A stretch of DNA of 64,000 nt from Streptomyces marokkonensis (GTDB lineage: Bacteria; Actinomycetota; Actinomycetes; Streptomycetales; Streptomycetaceae), in contig NZ_VSKS01000021.1 of assembly GCF_008312835.1 (NCBI RefSeq), forward strand, positions 1 to 64,000. Direction: 5' to 3'. The position numbers and the translations under genes are program-made. Positions 8,005 through 17,337 of this stretch are shown piece by piece. Position 1 is the first letter of the stretch; every line of letters begins with the position of its first letter. The notes below the pieces were generated by a model. The model had not been told where the DNA came from. It searched no databases and saw nothing but the letters and a program-made list of their open reading frames with translations.

Positions 8005-10800
8005 ATGACCGGACAGGCGACCTCCCGACGGCAGGTGATCTCCGCGCTGCTGGACGCGCTGTGCACCGACGGCGGCGTCCGCGTCGTGACCGGTGAACCC
8101 GGTTGCGGCCGCACGGCGTTCCTCGAACACGCCGCGCGCTCCTTCCGGGCCGGACCGGTGTGGCACGTACGCGCCGGCCCGGCCCCCGCCGCACGACGTC
8201 CGAGCGGCCTGCACACCCTGCTGCGCGCGGCCGGCCGCGACGCGCCCGTGCCCGGGGACGGCTCGGCGGGGGAGGCGCTGTTCGACGTCCTGCGCACGGC
8301 GGCCGCCACGTCACCGCTCCTGGTGTGCGTGGACGACGTGCACCGGTGGGACGCTCCGTCGCGCGCCGCCGTGGGGCAGGCCGCGGCGCGCGTGCACGCG
8401 GCGGGGGTCCGGGCGGGGCTGCTCCTGACGGTTCCCGGCCACCGTCCCGTCGACCGGGAGCTGGCGGCGCTGCCCCGGCTGCGGCTCGGCCCGCTCGGAC
8501 CCGCGGACGCGGCGCGACTGGTCGACGACGCGACGGACGGCGCCGTTCATCCCGCCGTGCGCGAGGAACTGGTGACGGAGGCGGAGGGCAACCCCGCGCT
8601 GCTGCTGGCGCTCGTCCACCGGCTGTCCCCCGCCCAGCTGGGCGGACGGCGGGCGCTGCCCCGGCCGCTGGCCGACGGGGAGGCCCTGGCCGGTGTCGTC
8701 GGCGGATGCCCGGCCGGCGTACCGCCGCAGCAGGCCGGCCTGCTGCTGACGACGGCGGCGGCCGTACGGGCGACGGGGGAGCCGGACGCCGACGCTGACC
8801 TCGTCCGGCGAGCGGCCGGAGCGGGTGCCGCGGCCCCGTTGCCCGAGGTCCTGGCCCTGGCCGGGGGCCGGATCCGGTTCCACAGCGCACTGCTGGGGAG
8901 GGCGGTGTACGCCGGTGCGCCGCCCGAGCTGCGGCGCGCCGCCCACCGCGCACTGGCCGAGGCCCTGACCGACCCCCATGGCGTCCCCGCCCTGCTGCAC
9001 CGCTCCTGGGCCGTCCCGGGCCCCGCCCCCGTCCTCGCGGCCGCGCTGGCGGCGGCGGCGACGGACCCGCCGTCCGCCCTCCCGCGGGGCCTGCGCCGCC
9101 GGGCGCTCACCCGGGCCGCCGATCTCGCGACGGACGCCACGGAACGGGCCCACCGGTACACCGCCGCCGCGGAGCAGGCCGTCCTCGCCGGTCAGCCGTC
9201 CGAGGCCCTGCGCCTGCTCGACGCCGCCCGGAGCCGCCCGGCACCGGCGTCCTCACGCGGCGGCGCGGAACTCCTGCGGGGCGCGGTGCTCCTGGCCGAC
9301 GGGCCGGTGGACGACGCCCGTGAGTCCTTCCTGCTCGCCGCGGCCCTGCTGGCCCCCGCCGGCCGCGAGGCCGCCGCCACGGCGACCCTGGGCGCGGCGG
9401 ACGCCGCCTGGTCCGCGGGCGATGCCGCATCCTGTCTGGAGGTCCTCGCCGCGGACACGGCCCCGGCCCTCACCGGCGCCACTGCCCGGCCCGTCCCCCT
9501 GCCGCGGCCCGCCGGCTCAGGCCGGGCGGGCTCCGGCGGGATCCGACGCGCCGACGCGCCGGACCCCGCCGGAGCCGCCGCACCGCGCGAGGCCACGCTC
9601 CACGACCACCGCGACGGGATGCGGGCCGTGCTGATGGGACGGTTCGACCGCGCCGCCGGACCGCTGCGGCGGGTCGTCGAGCGGGGGCTGTGCGGAGACG
9701 AGCCCGAACTGCTGCTGCGTTCCGCCGCCGCCGCGCTGATGCTCGGGGAGGTGACCGCCGCCCGCCGCGCCGGCGCACGGGCGCTCGCGGCGGCCCGGAC
9801 CCTCGGATCCGCCTCCCTGGAACCGAGAGCGCTGGAGTACCTGGCGTACGCCGAACTGCGGGCCGGGCACCACCAGCTCGCCCGTACCCACGCCGAGGAG
9901 GGCCTGCGCACCGCCTCGCGGACCGGGCAGCGGAACACGGCCGCCCACCACCACGCCGTGCTGGCGCTCGCCGCGTCGATCGAGGGGGAGGGGGAGCTGG
10001 TCGCCGAGCACGCCGCGGCCGCCCTGCGCACCGCCCGCCGCCACGGACTGGCGCAGGCCGCGACGCTCGCCCAGTGGGCCGCGGCCCGCGCCGACCTGGG
10101 TGCCGGCCGCCCGGGTGACGCCGCGGACCGGCTGGGCCCGCTGGTCCGCCCCGGCTCGCGGCGCGGCCACTTCGCGGTGTGGATGCTCGCCGTCCCCTGC
10201 TTCGTGGAGGCCGCCGCGCTCGCCGGGCGGCCCGAGCACGCAGCGGCGGTGGTCGAGGACTTCGCCCTGTGGGCTTCCTGCGGAGCCGACCCGCAGGCCC
10301 CCGCCCAGCTGCTGCGCTGCCGTGCGCTGCTGGCCGCCCCGGAGGCGGCCGACGCCCTGTACCTGCGTGCCCTGGACCGTCACGAGGAGACGGCCGGTGA
10401 CTTCGAGCGGGCGCGCACGGAACTGCTCTACGGCAAGTGGCTGCGGCGCCGGCGCCGGCTGCGCGAGGCACGGGCCCGGCTCGGGGAGGCGCTCATCGGC
10501 TTCGAACGCTGCGGCGCGCACCAGTGGGCCCGGCAGGCCGCCGCCGAGCTGCGCGCGGGGGGTGCGGCCCCGGTGGGCTCCGGGGCCGGGGACCTGTCCC
10601 GGCTGACCCCGCAGCAACTGCGGATCGCACGGTGCGTCGCCGAGGGCGCCACCAACCGGGAGGTGGCCCTGAGCCTGTCCGTGAGCACCCGCACCGTCGA
10701 CTACCACCTGCGGAACGTGTTCGCCACCCTGGGTGTCCGTTCCCGGGTGGAGCTGGTCCGTCTGGTCGGGCAGGCGGAAAAGACCGGTGCACAGCTCTAG
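8005..10800 (+). CDS. lipR: LAL/MalT-type LuxR transcriptional regulator, likely activator of lipA
   Basis: The protein has 931 residues, normal for large ATP-binding LuxR (LAL) regulators. An N-terminal STAND-like ATPase domain shows VVTGEPGCGRTAFLEH (P-loop) at about residues 27-43 and LLVCVDDVHRWD (Walker B) at about 106-117. A long alpha-helical, TPR-like middle follows. A LuxR helix-turn-helix closes the protein (about 866-920: LTPQQLRIARCVAEGATNRE, VSTRTVDYHLRNVF). The P-loop lysine of the GxxGxGKT consensus is arginine here, so ATP hydrolysis may be weak. S. exfoliatus and S. coelicolor encode such a regulator, LipR, directly after lipA; that synteny supports the name. The start has GGGG 5 nt upstream. 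Confidence 0.9.
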   Translation: MTGQATSRRQVISALLDALCTDGGVRVVTGEPGCGRTAFLEHAARSFRAGPVWHVRAGPAPAARRPSGLHTLLRAAGRDAPVPGDGSAGEALFDVLRTAAATSPLLVCVDDVHRWDAPSRAAVGQAAARVHAAGVRAGLLLTVPGHRPVDRELAALPRLRLGPLGPADAARLVDDATDGAVHPAVREELVTEAEGNPALLLALVHRLSPAQLGGRRALPRPLADGEALAGVVGGCPAGVPPQQAGLLLTTAAAVRATGEPDADADLVRRAAGAGAAAPLPEVLALAGGRIRFHSALLGRAVYAGAPPELRRAAHRALAEALTDPHGVPALLHRSWAVPGPAPVLAAALAAAATDPPSALPRGLRRRALTRAADLATDATERAHRYTAAAEQAVLAGQPSEALRLLDAARSRPAPASSRGGAELLRGAVLLADGPVDDARESFLLAAALLAPAGREAAATATLGAADAAWSAGDAASCLEVLAADTAPALTGATARPVPLPRPAGSGRAGSGGIRRADAPDPAGAAAPREATLHDHRDGMRAVLMGRFDRAAGPLRRVVERGLCGDEPELLLRSAAAALMLGEVTAARRAGARALAAARTLGSASLEPRALEYLAYAELRAGHHQLARTHAEEGLRTASRTGQRNTAAHHHAVLALAASIEGEGELVAEHAAAALRTARRHGLAQAATLAQWAAARADLGAGRPGDAADRLGPLVRPGSRRGHFAVWMLAVPCFVEAAALAGRPEHAAAVVEDFALWASCGADPQAPAQLLRCRALLAAPEAADALYLRALDRHEETAGDFERARTELLYGKWLRRRRRLREARARLGEALIGFERCGAHQWARQAAAELRAGGAAPVGSGAGDLSRLTPQQLRIARCVAEGATNREVALSLSVSTRTVDYHLRNVFATLGVRSRVELVRLVGQAEKTGAQL

Positions 10801-10942
10801 GGACCGACCGGACGGTATGCCATCCTTCGGGGCAGGACGAGTCCGGCGGCGGCCGGCCCACGGGCTCCCCGGCCGGCCCGGCGCCGGTGCGGGGGCCGCC
10901 GCACGGACACCGCCGGGAAGCCGACCCTGGGGGAGATGCGCG

Positions 10943-12202
10943 ATGCAACACGCCGTACGGACACCTACCCTGCTTCGCCCCGGACCCGTGCCCGCACCGC
11001 GTCCGCGGACACCACGCGTGCGGTCGCTGATCGACGCCGACGCGCTGCGCGTGCTGCACCGGGCCGCCCGCGTGCTGCTGGACGACCTGCCCCAGCTCAC
11101 GGACCGGCTGGTGGCCGCGCTGCAGGAGCAGGAACCCGCCTACCGGACCGCGGTGGACGGCGACGCCGCCGCCACCTGGCAGGAGGTGCACCGCTCGCTG
11201 CGGCACAGCATCACGTCCCTGCTCGACCCGCGGGGCGCCAGGGACGCGGCGCGCCGCTGCTCCTGGAAGATCGGTGCCACGCGCGCCGAACAGGGACTTC
11301 CGCTGGACGCGTTGCTGCACGCCTTCCGGCTGGGCGGCTCACTGGTGTGGCAGGGCCTGGTCGACGAGACGTCGCGGGCGGCCCCCGAGGACGTACGGCT
11401 GCTGGTGCACGTGGCGTCCGACGTGTGGGACTTCGTCGACGAGCACTGCACCCTCGTCGCGGACGCCTACCGGCAGACCGAGCGGCAGCTGGCGTGGCGG
11501 AGGGAGAACAGGGTGCGTCTGCTGGCCGCGGCGCTGCTGGACGGCACGAGCAGGATCGCCGACCTGCCCGAGGCGGCGCAGGCGCTGGACCTGCCGGAGC
11601 GCGGGCGGTACGTGGTCGTCGCGGCCGGCGGCGGCAGGCTCGCCGGTTGTCCCGGTGCCCAAGCGGTCCTGTCCCCGGGTGTGCGCGTGCACTGGCACAC
11701 CGGTGTGGACGCCGATTACGGCATCGTTCCGGTGGAGGACGGCGAGGAGTCGATCGTGCCGGAGGAACAGGCACCCGGGACACGGGTGGGCGTCAGCAGC
11801 GCGGTCGACGGACTGGCGGCCGTGGGCCAGGCACGGCGACTGGCGGACACCGCGCTGAGTCTGTGCCCCGAGTCGGGCGGTACGGTCCGCCTGACCGAGC
11901 ACCTGCCGGCGGCGCTGGTCGCCTCGAGCCCCGAACTCGGCGCCGCACTGGCCGAACGGCTCCTCGGCCCGCTCGACCGGCTCGAACCCGCCGACGCCGA
12001 GGTCCTGCTGGACACCCTGGCCACGTGGCTGGCCTGTGACGGCTCGGCCCAGCGGGCGAGCCGGCGCCTGTACTGCCACCGCAACACCGTCCTCAACCGC
12101 CTCCGCCGCTTCGAACAGCTCACGGGCCGCTCGCTCTCCCGCCCCACCGACCTCGTCGAGGTGAGCCTGGCCCTGACCGCCCACACCCTCCTGCGCCGCT
12201 GA
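10943..12202 (+). CDS. PucR-family transcriptional regulator
   Basis: The protein has 419 residues. The ATG at 10943 (MQHAVRTPTLL) has GGGGGAG 7 nt upstream. An N-terminal sensor-like helical region (LRVLHRAARVLLDDLPQLTD, HAFRLGGSLVWQGLVDE) is followed by a GGDEF-like/CdaR-type middle. The C-terminal PucR helix-turn-helix is clear (LLDTLATWLACDGSAQRASR, YCHRNTVLNRLRRFEQLTG). Members control purine, amino-acid or amide catabolism in response to small ligands. It is transcribed toward the liv-type ABC operon starting 190 bp downstream and is the best local candidate for its regulator, which is inference from position. Confidence 0.9.
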   Translation: MQHAVRTPTLLRPGPVPAPRPRTPRVRSLIDADALRVLHRAARVLLDDLPQLTDRLVAALQEQEPAYRTAVDGDAAATWQEVHRSLRHSITSLLDPRGARDAARRCSWKIGATRAEQGLPLDALLHAFRLGGSLVWQGLVDETSRAAPEDVRLLVHVASDVWDFVDEHCTLVADAYRQTERQLAWRRENRVRLLAAALLDGTSRIADLPEAAQALDLPERGRYVVVAAGGGRLAGCPGAQAVLSPGVRVHWHTGVDADYGIVPVEDGEESIVPEEQAPGTRVGVSSAVDGLAAVGQARRLADTALSLCPESGGTVRLTEHLPAALVASSPELGAALAERLLGPLDRLEPADAEVLLDTLATWLACDGSAQRASRRLYCHRNTVLNRLRRFEQLTGRSLSRPTDLVEVSLALTAHTLLRR

Positions 12203-12392
12203 TCCCCGCGGGGCCGCGGGCGACCGCGCCTCCCCGGGGTCTGGGCACCCGCACAACCCCCGCCCGCCCCCGTTGGTACGCCGCAGCGAGCAGGCCCGGA
12301 AGGGTGTTCCGGCCGCTCCGGCCCGTGCTGTCGTGAGCTCCCCTTCCCCCGAAGCCGTCGCCGCCCTCGCGGTGCGGTCCCGAGGAGTCGTG

Positions 12393-13175
12393 ATGCCCGA
12401 AGCACCACCGGACGGCCTGCCCGCGCTGCACGTCGAGAACGTCGACGTCACGTACGGGCGCGCGCTGTCCGCTCTCCGTTCCGTGTCCCTGACCGTGCCG
12501 TCCGGCGCCGTCGTGGCGCTGCTCGGCGCCAACGGCGCCGGCAAGACGACCCTGCTGCGGGCCGTGTCCGGCACGCTGCGCCTGCACCGCGGCGCGATCA
12601 CGGCCGGCCGCATCCGCTACGGCGAGACGGTGCTCGACGGCAGGGACCCCGTCGCGGCGGTACGGGCCGGAGTCGTCCAGGTCCCCGAGGGACGTCGGGT
12701 CTTCGCCGGGCTCTCGGTCGACGAGAACCTCCGCTCCGGCGGACTCGGTCTCGGCCGGCGCGGACGCGCCCAGGTCCAGGAGGCCCGCGACCGGGTCTTC
12801 GCGCTCTTCCCCCGGCTCGCCGAACGCACCCACCAGGCCGCCGGACTGCTCTCCGGCGGCGAGCAGCAGATGCTCGCCATCGGCCGCGCCCTGATGGCCG
12901 CCCCGCGCCTGCTGCTCCTCGACGAGCCCTCCCTGGGCCTCGCGCCGCAGATGGTGGACCGGATCGCCGAGGTGATCCGCGAGATCAACGCCCAGGGCAC
13001 CGCCGTACTCCTCGTCGAGCAGAACGCCGGCATGGCGCTCTCCCTCGCCGACCACGCGCACGTCCTGGAGGTCGGCGAGACCCGCCTGTCCGGCCCCGCC
13101 GGCGAACTCGCCCGCACCGACGCCGTACGCCGCCTCTACCTGGGCGAGTCCGCCGAGGACCAGGGGGCGGCGTGA
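12393..13175 (+). CDS. livF: Branched-chain amino acid-type ABC transporter ATP-binding protein (LivF)
   Basis: The protein has 260 residues from ATG at 12393, with GAGGAG 5 nt before it. It shows Walker A GANGAGKT, the Q/PEGRRVF loop typical of LivF, signature LSGGEQQM, Walker B LLLLDEPSLGLAP and an H-loop region replaced by VEQNAG as usual in LivF. It energises uptake by LivHM in the membrane together with LivG. It is first in a five-gene operon whose members all overlap; the order F-G-H-M-K is the reverse of the E. coli-like KHMGF order. The operon could import branched-chain amino acids, but related systems take urea or short amides. Confidence 0.92.
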   Translation: MPEAPPDGLPALHVENVDVTYGRALSALRSVSLTVPSGAVVALLGANGAGKTTLLRAVSGTLRLHRGAITAGRIRYGETVLDGRDPVAAVRAGVVQVPEGRRVFAGLSVDENLRSGGLGLGRRGRAQVQEARDRVFALFPRLAERTHQAAGLLSGGEQQMLAIGRALMAAPRLLLLDEPSLGLAPQMVDRIAEVIREINAQGTAVLLVEQNAGMALSLADHAHVLEVGETRLSGPAGELARTDAVRRLYLGESAEDQGAA

Positions 13176-13975
13176 ACGACCGCACCACCACCGCACCGCC
13201 CGTGCTCGAGGTTCGGGACGTCACCGTCCGCTTCGCCGGCCTCACCGCCCTCGACGACGTCTCCTTCACCGTCACCCCCGGCTCGGTGCACGCGCTCATC
13301 GGCCCCAACGGCGCCGGCAAGTCCACCTGCTTCAACGTGCTGTCCGGCCTGTGCCGTCCCGCCGCCGGAACGGTGACCCTCGGCGACACCGAGCTGACCC
13401 GGCTCGCCCCGCACCGCATCGCCGCGCTCGGCGTGGCCCGCACCTTCCAGAACATCGTCACCACCCACGGCACGGTCGCCGACAACCTCATGCTCGGCCG
13501 CCACGCCCTGTCCCGCGCCGGTTTCGCCGCCAGCGCGCTGCGCCTGCCGAGTGCCCGGCGCGAGCAGCGCGACCACCTCGACCGCGCCCGGGAGATCGCC
13601 GCACTCACCGGCCTCGCACGCCACTTCGACAGCCCCGTCGCCCTGCTGTCGTACGGCGACCGCAAGCGCGTCGAACTCGCCCGCGCCCTCTGCCTGGAGC
13701 CCCGCGTGCTGCTTCTCGACGAACCCGTGGCCGGCATGAACGCAGCCGAACGCGCCCGCACCGCAGAGGTCGTGGGCGAACTGCGCGCCGAACTCGGCCT
13801 GTCCATCGTCCTCGTCGAGCACGACATGGGCCTCGTCATGCGCCTCGCCGACGACGTCACCGTGCTCGACTTCGGCCGTCCCATCGCCCACGGCACCCCC
13901 GACGAGGTCCGGCAGGACCCCGAGGTGCTGCGCGCCTACCTCGGAACCGACGCACCAGGGGAGGACGCGGCATGA
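13172..13975 (+). CDS. livG: Branched-chain amino acid-type ABC transporter ATP-binding protein (LivG)
   Basis: The protein has 267 residues. The GTG start overlaps the livF stop by 4 nt (GTGA). It shows Walker A GPNGAGKS, the LivG-type VARTFQNI Q-loop, signature LSYGDRKRVELARAL (the Y-G-D variant typical of LivG), Walker B LLLDEPVAGMN and the EHDM switch histidine. It pairs with LivF as the second, non-identical ATPase of the importer. The extended insertion between Q-loop and signature (about residues 105-150) is normal for this subfamily. Confidence 0.93.
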   Translation: MNDRTTTAPPVLEVRDVTVRFAGLTALDDVSFTVTPGSVHALIGPNGAGKSTCFNVLSGLCRPAAGTVTLGDTELTRLAPHRIAALGVARTFQNIVTTHGTVADNLMLGRHALSRAGFAASALRLPSARREQRDHLDRAREIAALTGLARHFDSPVALLSYGDRKRVELARALCLEPRVLLLDEPVAGMNAAERARTAEVVGELRAELGLSIVLVEHDMGLVMRLADDVTVLDFGRPIAHGTPDEVRQDPEVLRAYLGTDAPGEDAA

Positions 13976-14868
13976 CCGGGTTTCTCGACAACGTCCTCGG
14001 CGGACTGGCACTCGGCGCGGTCTACGCGCTGGTCGCGCTCGGCTTCGTCGTCATCTTCAAGGCCTCGGGCGTCCTCAACTTCGCCCACGGCTCCCTGCTC
14101 CTGTTCGGCGGCTACCTCATCGCCGTCCTCCACGACGACCTCGGCTTCGCCGGGGCGCTCGCGCTGGCGGTCCTCACCACGGCCGCCCTGGCCGGCGCGC
14201 TCGACCGCTTCCTGCTGCAACGCGGCGGCCAGGACGCCCACTCCGCGCACGTGCAGACCATCGTCACCATCGGCATCGACATCGTCCTGCTCACCGACCT
14301 GGCCCGGCGCATCGGCGGCGACCTGCTCTCGCTCGGCGACCCCTGGGGCGACGCGGTGACCGAGCTGGGTCCGCTGACCGTCGCGGACAGCCGGCTCGCC
14401 GCGATCGTGGTGTCGGCCGTGGTCATCGGCGGAGTCTTCGCCCTGTTCCGGTTCACCTCCTGGGGGCTGTCCCTGCGGGCGGCGGCCGAGGACCTGGAGG
14501 CCGCCGCGCTCATGGGCGTCCGGCTCGGCCGGGTCCGCGCGGGCGCCTGGTGCCTGGCGGGCGCGCTCGCGGCGCTGGCCGCCGTGTTCCTCGCCGCCTT
14601 CCCCGCGCCGGGCCTCGAACGCACCACCGGCCAGATCGCGCTCAACGCCTTCCCGGCCGCCATCCTCGGCGGGCTCGCCTCCCCGGCCGGCGCCCTCGCG
14701 GGCAGCCTCATCATCGGCCTGACCGAGGCGCTCGTCGTCGGCTACCAGTCCGAACTGCACGTCCTCGGCGAGGGATTCGGCGACGTGGCCCCGTACGCGG
14801 TGATGCTGCTGGTGCTCCTCGTCCGGCCCACCGGGCTGTTCGGCGCGAAGGGAGCGGCCCGTGTCTGA
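13972..14868 (+). CDS. livH: ABC transporter permease, LivH type
   Basis: The protein has 298 residues. The ATG at 13972 overlaps the livG stop (ATGA). It is strongly hydrophobic with about eight membrane segments, beginning LGGLALGAVYALVALGFVVI, followed by the LivH hallmark ASGVLNFAHGSLLLFGGY and the cytoplasmic coupling motif (AAEDLEAAALMGV). Near the C-terminus come GGLASPAGALAGSLIIGLTE and VRPTGLFGAKG. It forms half of the membrane channel with LivM. Confidence 0.94.
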   Translation: MTGFLDNVLGGLALGAVYALVALGFVVIFKASGVLNFAHGSLLLFGGYLIAVLHDDLGFAGALALAVLTTAALAGALDRFLLQRGGQDAHSAHVQTIVTIGIDIVLLTDLARRIGGDLLSLGDPWGDAVTELGPLTVADSRLAAIVVSAVVIGGVFALFRFTSWGLSLRAAAEDLEAAALMGVRLGRVRAGAWCLAGALAALAAVFLAAFPAPGLERTTGQIALNAFPAAILGGLASPAGALAGSLIIGLTEALVVGYQSELHVLGEGFGDVAPYAVMLLVLLVRPTGLFGAKGAARV

Positions 14869-16006
14869 ACGACTCCTCGGGGCCCTGACCCGCCGGCGGG
14901 CCCGGCTCCTGCTGCTCGCCGCCGTCCTGTGCCTGCCGCCGTTCTACCTGGACGCCTTCTGGCTGCGCATCGGCCTGTTCTCCATGGCCGCGGCCATCGG
15001 AGCCGTCGGCCTCGCCCTGCTCAGCGGCACCGCGGGACAGCTCTCCCTCGGTCACGCCTTCTTCCTCGCCGTCGGCGCCTACGGGTACGCCTGGCTGGCG
15101 GGCGAACCCGGGCCGGGACTGCCGCCCGCCCTCGCCGCGCTCCTCGCGGTGCTGCTCGCCGGAGCGGCGGGCGGGGTGTTCAGTCCCGTCGCCGCCCGGG
15201 TCAAGGGCATCTACCTCGGCATCGCGACGCTCGCCCTGGTCTTCCTCGGCCACCACGTCCTGCTGACCGCCGACTCCGTCACCGGCGGCTTCAACGGCCG
15301 CTCCGTGCCCCCGCTGAGCCTCGGCGGGTTCACCTTCGCGGAGAGCGACCCCGAACTGACCGTTCTGGGCGTCCCGTTCGGCGCGGAGGAACGGCTGTGG
15401 TTCCTGGGTCTGGCCCTGTTCGCGTTCACCTGGTTCTCCTCCCGCGGCCTGCTGCGCGGACGACCCGGCCGGGCGCTGGCCGCCCTGCGCGACAGCGAGA
15501 CCGCGGCCGCCGTGATGGGCGTCGACGTCGCCCGGCACCGCTCCGCGGCCTTCGTGGTCTCGTCGATGTACGCCGGCCTCGCGGGAGTGCTCCTGGCGCT
15601 CGCCTTCCGCCGCGTCGTCCCGGACTACTTCTCCCTCGCCCTCTCCGTCGACTACCTCGCCATGATCGTCATCGGCGGACTCGGTTCCGTCGCCGGAGCC
15701 ACCGCCGGCGCCGTGTTCGTCACCGCGCTCCCGCTGCTGATGACCCGCTACGCCGACCAGCTCCCGCTGGTGACCGCCCCCGGCTCCACCGAGGGCACCG
15801 TGGGCCCCACCGAGGCGGCCCGCTACCTCTACGGCGCCGCCATCGTCCTCGTCCTGCTGTACGCACCCGACGGCCTGCACGGCCTGGCCCGCCGGGCCCG
15901 GGACCGCCTGCGGCGCCGCCGAACGCCCACCCCCGCCCCGGACACCACCGTCCCCACGCCCCCGCAACCGGCCGCAGCCGCACGACCCAAGGAGCACACC
16001 CCGTGA
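14861..16006 (+). CDS. livM: ABC transporter permease, LivM type
   Basis: The protein has 381 residues. The GTG at 14861 overlaps livH by 8 nt. About ten membrane segments include IGAVGLALLSGTAGQLSLGH (LivM hallmark), the coupling motif LRDSETAAAVMGVDVARH, and VIGGLGSVAGATAGAVF. A Pro/Arg-rich C-terminal tail (RRRRTPTPAPDTTVPTP) is predicted to be cytoplasmic and is longer than in enteric LivM, as often seen in actinobacteria. An AAGGAG for the next gene lies within its last codons. Confidence 0.94.
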   Translation: MSERLLGALTRRRARLLLLAAVLCLPPFYLDAFWLRIGLFSMAAAIGAVGLALLSGTAGQLSLGHAFFLAVGAYGYAWLAGEPGPGLPPALAALLAVLLAGAAGGVFSPVAARVKGIYLGIATLALVFLGHHVLLTADSVTGGFNGRSVPPLSLGGFTFAESDPELTVLGVPFGAEERLWFLGLALFAFTWFSSRGLLRGRPGRALAALRDSETAAAVMGVDVARHRSAAFVVSSMYAGLAGVLLALAFRRVVPDYFSLALSVDYLAMIVIGGLGSVAGATAGAVFVTALPLLMTRYADQLPLVTAPGSTEGTVGPTEAARYLYGAAIVLVLLYAPDGLHGLARRARDRLRRRRTPTPAPDTTVPTPPQPAAAARPKEHTP

Positions 16007-17289
16007 ACACCTCGCACCGCACCCGCCGCGACCGGCACCGCACCGCCGGGACCGTCCTCGCCGGCGCCCTCGCCCTGCTGCTCGCGGCCACCGGATGCAG
16101 TTCCAAGGCGGAGGGCGGCGACAAGGGCGGCGAGGCCGCCGACGGCGTCCGCACCGGGCCCGGCGTCGGCGCCGACACCATCAAGCTGGGCGCGCTCACG
16201 GACCTGACCGGCCCCTACGCCACCCTCGGCAAGAGCATCGTGCAGGCGCAGCAGATGTGGGCCGACGAGGTCAACGCCGACGGCGGCATCTGCGACCGCA
16301 AGGTCGAGATCGTCGTCAAGGACCACGGCTACGACGTGCAGAAGGCGGTCACCGCCTACGCCGACATCGCCCCCGATGTCGTGGCCCTGCCCCAGGTCAT
16401 CGGCTCCCCGGTGGTCGCGGCGCTGCTCGACGACCTCGAACGCGACAAGATGCTCACCTTCCCGCAGGCCTGGGCGGCCTCCCTGCTCGGCAAGGACGCC
16501 ATCCAGGTGCTGGGCACCACCTACGACGTCGACATGATCGCCGCGGTGGAGTTCCTCACCCGCACCAAGGGCCTGAAGAAGGGCGACACCATCGGCCACG
16601 TCTACTTCGAGGGCGACTACGGGGCCAACGCGCTGGAGGGCTCCACCTGGGCGGCCGGGAAGGCCGGCCTGAAGGTGGCCGGACAGAAGATCAAGGCGAC
16701 GGACACCGACCTGTCCGCCCAGGTCTCGGCGCTGCGCAAGGAGGGTGTGAAGGCCATCCTGATCAGCGCCGGACCCGCGCAGACGGCGTCCCTCGTCGGC
16801 GTCGCGGCCTCCCGCGGCCTGAAGGTCCCCGTCGTCAGCAGCGCCCCCGGCTTCGCGCCCCAGCTGATGAAGACCCCCGCCGCGCCGGCCCTGGCGGCGA
16901 TGCTGAACGTGGTGAGCGCCGCCCCCGCGGTCAGCTCCGACCTGCCCGGCGTGCAGCGCATGGTCGCGTCGTACCAGAAGAAGTACCCGGACTCGCCGGT
17001 CGACTCCGGCGTGCTGTCCGGCTACAACGCCGCCCAGCTCATGGGCGCCGACCTGAAGAAGGCCTGTGAGGGAGGCGGCCTCACCCGAGAGGACGTCGTC
17101 AAGGCGCACCGCTCCCAGGCGAACGCCGACACCGGTCTCGGCACCCCGCAGAACTTCTCCGACGTCGACCGCCCCGCCGGCGTCAAGACGTACGTGCTCA
17201 AGCCCGACGCCAAGGCGGTCGGCGGCGTGGTGAACGCGGAGGAGGCGCACGAGGCTCCGGGAGTGGAGGACTACCTGTCCGCGCGGTGA
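16003..17289 (+). CDS. Periplasmic-binding lipoprotein of the liv-type ABC importer
   Basis: The protein has 428 residues. The GTG at 16003 overlaps the livM stop and has AAGGAG 8 nt upstream. A signal peptide with lipobox LAATGC puts the lipid-modified Cys at residue 32. The mature part is a Peripla_BP_6 fold: IKLGALTDLTGPYATLGKS, NADGGICDRKVEIVVKDHGY, ILISAGPAQTASLVGVAASR, VLSGYNAAQLM. The family binds amino acids, urea, amides or aromatic acids. The sequence does not fix the ligand and no catabolic gene is next to it. A bidirectional terminator follows. Confidence 0.92.
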   Translation: MNTSHRTRRDRHRTAGTVLAGALALLLAATGCSSKAEGGDKGGEAADGVRTGPGVGADTIKLGALTDLTGPYATLGKSIVQAQQMWADEVNADGGICDRKVEIVVKDHGYDVQKAVTAYADIAPDVVALPQVIGSPVVAALLDDLERDKMLTFPQAWAASLLGKDAIQVLGTTYDVDMIAAVEFLTRTKGLKKGDTIGHVYFEGDYGANALEGSTWAAGKAGLKVAGQKIKATDTDLSAQVSALRKEGVKAILISAGPAQTASLVGVAASRGLKVPVVSSAPGFAPQLMKTPAAPALAAMLNVVSAAPAVSSDLPGVQRMVASYQKKYPDSPVDSGVLSGYNAAQLMGADLKKACEGGGLTREDVVKAHRSQANADTGLGTPQNFSDVDRPAGVKTYVLKPDAKAVGGVVNAEEAHEAPGVEDYLSAR

Positions 17290-17303
17290 CGGACGGCCCC
17301 GCG

Positions 17304-17337
17304 CCCCGGCGTACCCCTGGGGGAGGGGACGCCGGGG
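17304..17337. terminator. Bidirectional terminator between liv operon and convergent gene
   Basis: CCCCGGCGT and ACGCCGGGG enclose an inner CCCC/GGGG stem with a short loop. It starts 15 nt after the binding-protein stop and ends right before the stop of the convergent gene at 17338. Confidence 0.75.
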
